Shown piece by piece: positions 58,244 through 64,000 of a stretch of 64,000 nucleotides of DNA. Position 1 is the stretch's first letter. Every line of letters starts with the position of its first letter. Under the pieces are notes generated by a model, which worked only from the letters and a program-made list of their open reading frames with translations, ran no database searches and was not told where the DNA came from. Position numbers and translations under genes: made by a program. The DNA is from DATFFO01 sp963744905 (GTDB lineage: Bacteria; Actinomycetota; Acidimicrobiia; Spongiisociales; ZC4RG35). The stretch is taken from positions 558,001 through 622,000 of the forward strand of contig CAVUUV010000005.1 of assembly GCA_963744905.1 (NCBI GenBank), in the 5' to 3' direction.

Positions 58244-59352
58244 GCGCGGGTGTCCTGGGGGAGACGGAAACGGATCGACCCGTCGGGGTCTTGTTCGATG
58301 TGCATGCCGCGGCGGTGAACCACGACGTGGTGGTGGTACCAGCACAAGGTGATCAAATTGTCCGGGTCATGGTTGATCACGTGGGAGCGGGGGGTGATGT
58401 GGTGAGGTTGCAGCCGATAAGTCGAGTCACAGCCCCGGGCGCGGCATCCGCCGTCTCTCCACAACACGAAATCACGCACCGATTTGGGAATCGTCTTCGT
58501 CGAGTCGGAACTGACGACCGGACGGAGCTTGTCCAACCCGACGATCCGCACCGAACCTTCACAGATGAGTTCTTGGAGATAGTCGGCTCCGATGCGGGGC
58601 CCGGCCGCCACTTCGGCTCCCGCCTCGGCTCCGGTCCCGGAGGCGGCTTCGACGTCGACGAAAGCAGTGATCGAAGGCCCCGACTCTCCCGAAGCGGAGG
58701 TTCGACCGTTGAGGGAGTCCAAACAGATGGTTTCCAGGGCCAGGGCCTGGCGGTGGGGACGGGACCCGGCCTCTCGGGGGAAGTGGTCGGCCCTCTTGCC
58801 TAAAGCGTCGATCACGGTTTGGCCGGCTGGTCCGGCCAAACCGCCGTTGATCTTGACCCAGGCCTCGTCCAGGGACGGCTGGCACCACACATAAGAAGCC
58901 CGATGCCGGTCCCGTTCCCGGCTCCGGGTGACCCTTCGGTGGCGGGCCACGACACGTTGCACCCCGGCCAGGTCCCGACCCCACGTCTTCTCCAACCAGT
59001 CCGCTTCGGACTCGGCGGTGGCGACCCTGGACAGAGCTTCGGCCCGACCCAGCGACATTTCACCCGCCGCCAACCGTTTCGTGATCTCAGGTAGGTCGGA
59101 GAATCGCTTGGAGAGCCGCTCCAGGATCCTGGCATCCTCGGAAGAAACGTCCAGGTTGAGAGCTACCCACTCCGCCGTGTCCCGACACCCATCCCCGAGC
59201 GGGACTTGACGGCGATCCGCCTCACCAATCAGACCCAACTGAATAGCAGTGAGCTGGGTCTTCAGCGACTCCAGGCGACACAACTCCGACTCCAACTCGT
59301 CGGTCGACACCGACCCCAAATCGATACCCAGCCAGCCGATCCCCTCTTCCAT
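58234..59352 (-). CDS. DUF222 / 13E12-repeat family HNH endonuclease
   Basis: The 372-residue protein has an N-terminal helical DUF222 domain (DELESELCRLESLKTQLTAIQLGLIGEADRR, AEWVALNLDVSSEDARILERLSKRFSDLPEITKRLAAGEMSLGRAEAL) and a C-terminal HNH domain: VLWRDGGCRARGCDSTYRLQPHHITPRSHVINHDPDNLITLCWYHHHVVVH, with the CxxxGC, HH and N/H residues. This family is amplified in Actinobacteria and often behaves as a mobile or repeated gene. ATG at 59350-59352. Its neighbour is a tandem repeat array, consistent with a plastic site. Confidence 0.9.
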   Translation of the reverse strand: MEEGIGWLGIDLGSVSTDELESELCRLESLKTQLTAIQLGLIGEADRRQVPLGDGCRDTAEWVALNLDVSSEDARILERLSKRFSDLPEITKRLAAGEMSLGRAEALSRVATAESEADWLEKTWGRDLAGVQRVVARHRRVTRSRERDRHRASYVWCQPSLDEAWVKINGGLAGPAGQTVIDALGKRADHFPREAGSRPHRQALALETICLDSLNGRTSASGESGPSITAFVDVEAASGTGAEAGAEVAAGPRIGADYLQELICEGSVRIVGLDKLRPVVSSDSTKTIPKSVRDFVLWRDGGCRARGCDSTYRLQPHHITPRSHVINHDPDNLITLCWYHHHVVVHRRGMHIEQDPDGSIRFRLPQDTRAPP

Positions 59353-59433
59353 ACCCACAACCTACGAACCCGGTATGACACCTTTCCGATAGAAAAGACG
59401 CTACGAGAGAAGAAATCGATCAGAACTCGGTCG

Positions 59434-60033
59434 TTAGGCAAAGCGCTCGGCGTAGTCCTCCATCGAGGCTTCGATCACCCGGTAGGCGTGCTCCCGCCCG
59501 TAGCGGCGCTGGATCCTGACGTCGGACTCGATGCCGGGGCGGAGCTTGTAGGTCTCGAAGTAGTGGGCCAGCCGGTCGATCAAGGCGTGGGGCAGCTCGA
59601 CCAGGTCCTGCACATCGGCCCAGATTGGGTCTCGGGCCAGCACCGCCACGATCTTGTCGTCGGCCTCTCCCCCATCCACCATCTGCAAGCCACCCACCAC
59701 CCGGGCGGTGAGAAGGATGTCGGAGCGGTTGATGGGACGCTCGGATATGACGCAAACGTCCATTGGGTCCCCGTCCCCGGCCGCGGCGTCGGGGCAGAGG
59801 TCCCGAACACGGTCGCCGCAGAAGGTCCTGGGGATGAACCCGTAGAGAGTGGGAGGCGAGGACGAGGTTTGCTGGGGTCGATCCACCTTGAGATACCCGG
59901 TCGGCTTGTCGACCTCGTACTTGACCACGTCGAAGGGGGTGATCTCGATGTAGGCCGTGATCATGACCGGGGCATCGGGACCGGTCGACAAACCATGCCA
60001 GGGATGGGGCCGCCACTGGGTGAACTCAGGCAT
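59434..60033 (-). CDS. ppa: Inorganic pyrophosphatase-like protein
   Basis: A 199-residue family I-type pyrophosphatase. Seen: AYIEITPFDVVKYEVDKPTGYLKVDRP, LYGFIPRTFCGDRVRDL, the metal site GDGDPMDVCVISERP, and GGEADDKIVAVLARDPIW. DPMDV replaces the common DPLDV. The N-terminus (HPWHGLSTGPDAPVMI) and YFETYK region are typical. ATG at 60031-60033, divergent from the DUF5995 gene with only 31 bases between. Confidence 0.88.
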   Translation of the reverse strand: MPEFTQWRPHPWHGLSTGPDAPVMITAYIEITPFDVVKYEVDKPTGYLKVDRPQQTSSSPPTLYGFIPRTFCGDRVRDLCPDAAAGDGDPMDVCVISERPINRSDILLTARVVGGLQMVDGGEADDKIVAVLARDPIWADVQDLVELPHALIDRLAHYFETYKLRPGIESDVRIQRRYGREHAYRVIEASMEDYAERFA

Positions 60034-60064
60034 CAGCACATTGTGCCACCGGTACGATTCGCAG

Positions 60065-60736
60065 ATGGAGACCGCGATCGACAGGATGCGCGCCCTGAGC
60101 GAAGGATGGCTGGGGCTGGGTGACCGCCGGGCCATCTTCGCGCAGGCATATGAGACGATGACGGCCAACATGCTTAACGCCATCGAGTCGGGAGAGTTCC
60201 TCGACGGCGCCTGGGTGGGGACGCTGCTCGACAGATTCGCCGATTACTACTTCCTCGCCGTCGAGGCATACGACAACGACGACGGGTCCTGCCCGGTTGT
60301 ATGGCACGATGCGATGACCGCCTGCAGTGCCGACCACCTCCACCCCCTCCAGCTCCTCTTCCTGGGGATCAATGCCCACATCAACTACGACCTGGCATTC
60401 GCCATCAGTGACGTGCTGCCCGATTGGGCCGATCTCGACCCGGAACGACGGGAGCAGCGGAGGCGGGATCACGAGGGCGTCAACCGGGTCATCTCACACA
60501 CGATCGATGCGGTGCAGTCCACCGTCGTCGAGCCGGTATCACCTCTACTGGGTTTGCTCGATCGCGCCTTGGGCCCGATCGACGAGCGACTCTTCGCTCA
60601 TCTCATCGCCCGATGGCGCGACGACGTCTGGACCTATGCGGTTCACCTCCTGGAGAGCAGCCCCTCGGAAAGGTCAGAGGTGTCCAGAGCCATCGAGAGG
60701 CGGGCGCTGCACCATGCCGACGTCATATCTATCTAG
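60065..60736 (+). CDS. DUF5995 family protein
   Basis: The 223-residue protein has the Actinobacterial DUF5995 features: MRALSEGWLGLGDRRAIFAQAYETMTANML, FLDGAWVGTLLDRFADYYFLAVEAYD, PVVWHDAMTAC, and LHPLQLLFLGINAHINYDLAFAISDVLPDWA with the conserved GxNAHIxxDL motif. Function unknown, predicted helical and cytoplasmic. The TAG stop uses the first base of copy 3 of the 162-bp element. Confidence 0.83.
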   Translation: METAIDRMRALSEGWLGLGDRRAIFAQAYETMTANMLNAIESGEFLDGAWVGTLLDRFADYYFLAVEAYDNDDGSCPVVWHDAMTACSADHLHPLQLLFLGINAHINYDLAFAISDVLPDWADLDPERREQRRRDHEGVNRVISHTIDAVQSTVVEPVSPLLGLLDRALGPIDERLFAHLIARWRDDVWTYAVHLLESSPSERSEVSRAIERRALHHADVISI

Positions 60737-60897
60737 GAGCCCGTTGAACAATGCATGTCACCCATCTTGACGACCATGCATCACCACCCACTGCGTTCTC
60801 GGCCCCGCCATTCCGGCACAAGGAGTGGCGAAACCTCGGCCTTGCGGCTGGCGCGCCTGGCCGCCAATCCGAGCAACGGCATTATCCAACAGGCTCC
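60736..60897 (-). mobile_element. 162-bp MITE-like element, copy 3 (inverted)
   Basis: Exact reverse-complement match to copy 1 over 162 bp. It is flanked by CTA on the left and TAG on the right, so the termini read CTAGGAGCC and GGCTCCTAG. This is consistent with either a TA or a CTAG target duplication. It separates the DUF5995 and DUF1684 genes and ends 14 bases before the latter's start. Confidence 0.82.
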
Positions 60898-60911
60898 TAG
60901 GGAGCACTGCC

Positions 60912-61550
60912 ATGGATGAGGCTCTCGATGGCGACGACATCCTGGAGCTCTGGGACTACCGGCGCCGGACAGCAGAGATGTACCGGGCGGTCCGCCAGGG
61001 AGGGGCCGGAGCCGACACCTGGCGCCGATGGCGCAACGACCGGGACAGACTCTTCGCCACCCACCCCCAGAGTGCCATCGAGCCCGAGCAACGGCCCGGC
61101 TTCAGCGGCCTGAGCTACTTCGATCACGATCCGGGCTGGCGATTCGAGGTCGATGTGGAACCGCTGGCACCCAGTCATGTCGACCTGTCCCACAGCGGAG
61201 CGGGAACCACGGAATTCCGGGAATTCGGCCGCGTCGGCATCTACGTCGGTGACCAATGGTCGACCCTGACGCTGTTCTGGCTGGGGGGATACGGTGGCGG
61301 GGTATTCCTTCCCTTTCGGGACGCCACTTCCGGTGACGAAACCTACGGAGGTGGCCGTTATCTGATCGACTCCGCCAAAGGCGCGGATCTCGGCCACCAG
61401 GAGCGCACCGTGGTCCTCGACTTCAACTACGCCTACCACCCCTCCTGCGTACACAGCTCTCGCTGGTCGTGCCCGCTGGCGCCAGTAAGCAACCGGCTCC
61501 CGGTGGCCGTCCGGGCCGGAGAGAGGCTCAGCCCAGACCGGGAGGCGTGA
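60912..61550 (+). CDS. DUF1684 family protein
   Basis: The 212-residue protein matches DUF1684: ILELWDYRRRTAEMYRAVR, WRRWRNDRDRLFATHPQSAI, FSGLSYFDHDPGWRFEVDVEPL, EFGRVGIYVGDQWSTLTLFWLGGYGGGVFLPFRDATSGDETYGGGRYLIDSAKGADL, and VLDFNYAYHPSCVHSSRWSCPLAP. The last stretch holds the conserved N-F-N-Y-x-x-x-P-S-C motif. Function unknown. ATG at 60912; codons upstream in the same frame belong to the repeat element. Its 3' end overlaps the convergent tricorn-like gene by 23 bases. Confidence 0.86.
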   Translation: MDEALDGDDILELWDYRRRTAEMYRAVRQGGAGADTWRRWRNDRDRLFATHPQSAIEPEQRPGFSGLSYFDHDPGWRFEVDVEPLAPSHVDLSHSGAGTTEFREFGRVGIYVGDQWSTLTLFWLGGYGGGVFLPFRDATSGDETYGGGRYLIDSAKGADLGHQERTVVLDFNYAYHPSCVHSSRWSCPLAPVSNRLPVAVRAGERLSPDREA

Positions 61551-64000
61551 GGATGGCCCGCTTCTCGAGGTCGGGAACGGTCGACTGTGCCCGCGACATG
61601 ATCTCGTCCAGTTCCTCCAGTGCCCGGTCCATCTGCGAATCGCGGCCGGCTGCGTAATCCTGGGGGGCGATCACCACCTCGATATCGGGGTCGGTTCCGT
61701 AGTTCTCAACCGAGAAGCCCACGTCCTGGAACCAGGTGGCGTACTCGGGCTGAGTGGTGATGGTGCCGTCCACCAGCGACTGCTGGGGCCAGATGCCGAT
61801 CACCCCTCCCCAGGTGCGGGTACCGATCAGGGGACCCAGGCCGGCCAGCTTGAAGGTATGGCTGAAGATGTCGCCGTCCGATCCCGACATCTCGTTGGTG
61901 AGACACACCATGGGCCCGGCCGGGGCGTCGGTGGGGAAAGGCTGAGGCTCCACCCATCGGGGGACGGTCCATCCCAGCCGGCGACGAACCAGCTTCTCCA
62001 ACAGGAGCTGGCTCACGTTTCCCCCCCGGTTGTAGCGAACGTCGATGACCAGGCCGTCTTTGGTGACCTCCGTGAGGAACGAGCGATGGAACTCGGAGAA
62101 GCCCCAGGGGCCCATATCCGGAATGTGGATGTAGCCCGCCCGGCCGCCCGTGGCCTCCGACACCATGGCGCGATTGGCCTGCACCCAGGCGCGATAGCGC
62201 AGCCTGGTTTCGTCGACCAGCGGGGTGACGGTGACGGCGTGGGCCGGACGTCGCCCCCGTTTGAGGGTGAGGGCCACAGGGCGGCCTCCGCGGTCGACCA
62301 GCAACTCCTGGGGAGTGATACGGGCGTCCACCTCGACTCCGTCGATCGCCAACAGCGTATCCCCCGCCTCCACGTCGATTCCCGGTACGCCGAGGGGAGA
62401 GGAGGCCTTGGGATCCCAGGGGTCTCCCTCGACCAGGGCGACTATCCGCCACCTGCCCCGACGTAGCTCCAGATCCGCCCCCAGCAGTCCCTGGCGGTAG
62501 TTGGGAACCGGTCGATAGTCGCCCCCCAGCTCGTAGGCATGCGACGTGCCCAGCTCCCCCTGCATCTCCCACATGAGATCGCTGAACTCGTCTCTGGAGG
62601 CGACTCGCTCGATCAGGGGGAGGTAACGGTCTCGCACCTCCTCCCAGTCGACGCCGCTCATGTCCTCGAACCAGAAGTAATCCCGCTGAAGCCGCCAGGC
62701 CTCGGAAAACATCTGCCTCCATTCCTCGCCGGGGTCTATCTGCACCCGGAGACGGCTGAGGTCCACCCAGCCGGTGGACCGGCCGGGCTCGGAGCCCGCC
62801 GACTTGTCTTCCTTCCAGCCCACCGGCACGACCCGGACCCTCTTGCCCACCCTGACGGCGACCACCGTGCCGGCCGGGGTGGTGGAAACGCCCGAGACCC
62901 CATCCGCGATCTGCTCGATCTTCTCGGTGTTGAAGTCCCATGCCTCCAGTCGCCCTGAGGGTTTGTCCGCCCCTCCTTCCGGAGTCGTTATCGGGAATGA
63001 CACGGTGAAGACCCGGCCCTTGGCACCGACGACGGGGCCGTAGCGCCCAGCACTCTGGGGGAAAGCGACCACCCGGTGCTCGATCCCTTCGAGGTCGATC
63101 TCCACCGGCCGGGGTTGATCCTTCTTCGCCTGGGCGGCCTTGTCGTCGCCCTCCTTATCCTTGGACCCTTCGTCGAGCGCCGACCCGGGGGCACGTACCC
63201 CCCGCTGGGCCGGATCGAACGGAGAAGGGATGTCTTTTCTGAGGGTGATCAGGTGAGGGAGGGTGCCGTTGGGAAACGAGTAATCGTGGAAGTGGGTGTC
63301 CGGCACGGGATCGAACACCCGCGAGGAGGTGAAGTAGAGGTAGCGGCCGGCCGGATCGAACGAAGGCCAGCGGTCGTCGAACCTCTCCGACGTGACCTGG
63401 ACCGGCTGTGCCCGCGAGGACGTGTCGAACAAGAAGATGGACTGGGTGCGAGGAGTGGTGGCGGCTCCAAAAGCCAGCCAGCGCCCATCCGGGGACCAGG
63501 CGGTACCGCTGATCCAGTAGTGGGAGCTGCGATAGACCTCCCTGATCCGGCCCGAGTCCAGCGAGACGATCAGCAACTGGAGGCGATGGTTGGTGATCGC
63601 CACCCGGGGATCACCGGCCGGGGAGACGTCCATCGACCTGACCCGGCCCAGATCCTTGTCGATCAGACGGCGGTCACCATTCTCCAGATCCTCGACGACG
63701 AGCCTGTCTTCGCCCGTCTCGTCCGTGACCGAAACCAGGCGGTGGCCGTCAGACAGCCAGGAGGTGAGGCGCCGCCGAACCGAAGACACCGGGCCGTGAC
63801 GTCGCACGGCTCCTTCCCAAAGGCCCATGGTGAAAGAACCACCCCGAACTGTGGCGGCCAGTGAGTGGCCCTGGGGATGGAGATCGACCGACTCCAGGTA
63901 CTTGCCCGCCGAGATGAAACGCCGGTTGCGGTGCGGGCGGGCCGAGGGCAGGGACACCTCGAGACGCTCGGGCCCATCGGAGGAGGGATCGAGCCGCCAC
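61528..64000 (-). CDS. Tricorn-like protease (N-terminal part beyond window)
   Basis: The visible 823 residues match the bulk of a tricorn protease (usually about 1,050). The frame is open through the window edge. In order: remaining beta-propeller repeats (SAGKYLESVDLHPQGHSLAATVRGGSFTMGLWEGAVRRHG; GTAWSPDGRWLAFG; WPSFDPAGRYLYFTSSR), a helical C1-type region with the catalytic-His-type GELGTSHAYELGG, a PDZ segment (VEAGDTLLAIDGVEV), and an S41 core GYIHIPDMGPWGFSEF, VIDVRYNRGGNVSQLLLEKL and CLTNEMSGSDGDIFSHTFK containing the nucleophile Ser in SGSDGD. It degrades peptides in the cytosol. Confidence 0.9.
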   Translation of the reverse strand, partial: WRLDPSSDGPERLEVSLPSARPHRNRRFISAGKYLESVDLHPQGHSLAATVRGGSFTMGLWEGAVRRHGPVSSVRRRLTSWLSDGHRLVSVTDETGEDRLVVEDLENGDRRLIDKDLGRVRSMDVSPAGDPRVAITNHRLQLLIVSLDSGRIREVYRSSHYWISGTAWSPDGRWLAFGAATTPRTQSIFLFDTSSRAQPVQVTSERFDDRWPSFDPAGRYLYFTSSRVFDPVPDTHFHDYSFPNGTLPHLITLRKDIPSPFDPAQRGVRAPGSALDEGSKDKEGDDKAAQAKKDQPRPVEIDLEGIEHRVVAFPQSAGRYGPVVGAKGRVFTVSFPITTPEGGADKPSGRLEAWDFNTEKIEQIADGVSGVSTTPAGTVVAVRVGKRVRVVPVGWKEDKSAGSEPGRSTGWVDLSRLRVQIDPGEEWRQMFSEAWRLQRDYFWFEDMSGVDWEEVRDRYLPLIERVASRDEFSDLMWEMQGELGTSHAYELGGDYRPVPNYRQGLLGADLELRRGRWRIVALVEGDPWDPKASSPLGVPGIDVEAGDTLLAIDGVEVDARITPQELLVDRGGRPVALTLKRGRRPAHAVTVTPLVDETRLRYRAWVQANRAMVSEATGGRAGYIHIPDMGPWGFSEFHRSFLTEVTKDGLVIDVRYNRGGNVSQLLLEKLVRRRLGWTVPRWVEPQPFPTDAPAGPMVCLTNEMSGSDGDIFSHTFKLAGLGPLIGTRTWGGVIGIWPQQSLVDGTITTQPEYATWFQDVGFSVENYGTDPDIEVVIAPQDYAAGRDSQMDRALEELDEIMSRAQSTVPDLEKRAILTPPGLG

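Noticed and set aside
58234..59352. HNH gene as an intein or intron homing endonuclease
   Set aside because: The DUF222 N-terminal domain and free-standing gene identify the 13E12-type family; no splice motifs or split host gene are visible.
1..64000. tRNA or rRNA genes
   Set aside because: No T-arm consensus with matching acceptor stems and no conserved rRNA stretches were seen on either strand.

Overview
This is a high-GC, gene-dense chromosomal window with a high-G+C Actinobacterial character. Supporting signs are the Actinobacterial order of the division/cell-wall (dcw) cluster ending ftsZ-pgeF-yggS, a meso-DAP type MurE, DUF3040, DUF5995, a DUF222/13E12-type HNH protein, a tricorn-like protease, frequent GTG/TTG starts and many 4-base stop/start overlaps. 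An uncultured Acidimicrobiia-like lineage is my best guess, but that is inference from gene content only. No tRNA, rRNA or CRISPR array is visible.

Layout. 1-15600: a dcw operon on the minus strand, transcribed mraZ, rsmH, ftsL, ftsI, murE, mraY, murD, ftsW, murG, murC, murB, ftsQ, ftsZ, pgeF, yggS (the last cut by the window edge). It makes lipid II, flips/polymerises it and builds the Z-ring. No murF is present. 15800-17800: small or hypothetical genes and an HNH nuclease. 17867-22291: MoxR ATPase, DUF58 and transglutaminase/DUF4129 genes. 22448-26414: MerR regulator, DUF3040, DNA polymerase IV, histidine phosphatase and two membrane proteins. 26559-30935: fatty-acid synthesis cluster fabD-fabH-fabG-acpP-fabF (minus), preceded by a threonine aldolase and an AlaC-like aminotransferase. 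33204-37578: DUF1232, ROK kinase, ArsA/Get3-like ATPase, SRPBCC protein, metallophosphoesterase and a small membrane protein. 37600-48983: ilvD, glycogen phosphorylase, alpha/beta hydrolase, QueG, NDH-2, a NYN-domain protein, an MFS carrier and a VOC protein. 49138-57937: branched-chain amino-acid operon with a leader-peptide attenuator, ilvB-ilvN-ilvC-leuA, two CNNM/CorC proteins, leuB. 57938-64000: hairpin repeats, DUF222-HNH protein, pyrophosphatase, DUF5995, DUF1684 and the C-terminal part of a tricorn-like protease.

What stands out beyond the genes. (1) A 107-bp palindromic element made of four TTCTTTGGAC half-sites with fixed 20/27/20-base spacing occurs four times between genes. (2) A 162-bp MITE-like element with 19-bp terminal inverted repeats occurs three times; one copy sits between murD and ftsW and supplies the murD stop codon. 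(3) A large hairpin buries the rsmH ribosome-binding region. (4) Three 36-bp G-quadruplex-type repeats, next to a duplicated mraY 3' end, separate mraY from murD. (5) Several genes that should be intact (ftsZ, fabF, the transglutaminase gene, a small membrane protein) carry net +1 frame disruptions. These look like one-base insertions and probably reflect assembly error, although real lesions cannot be excluded from sequence alone.
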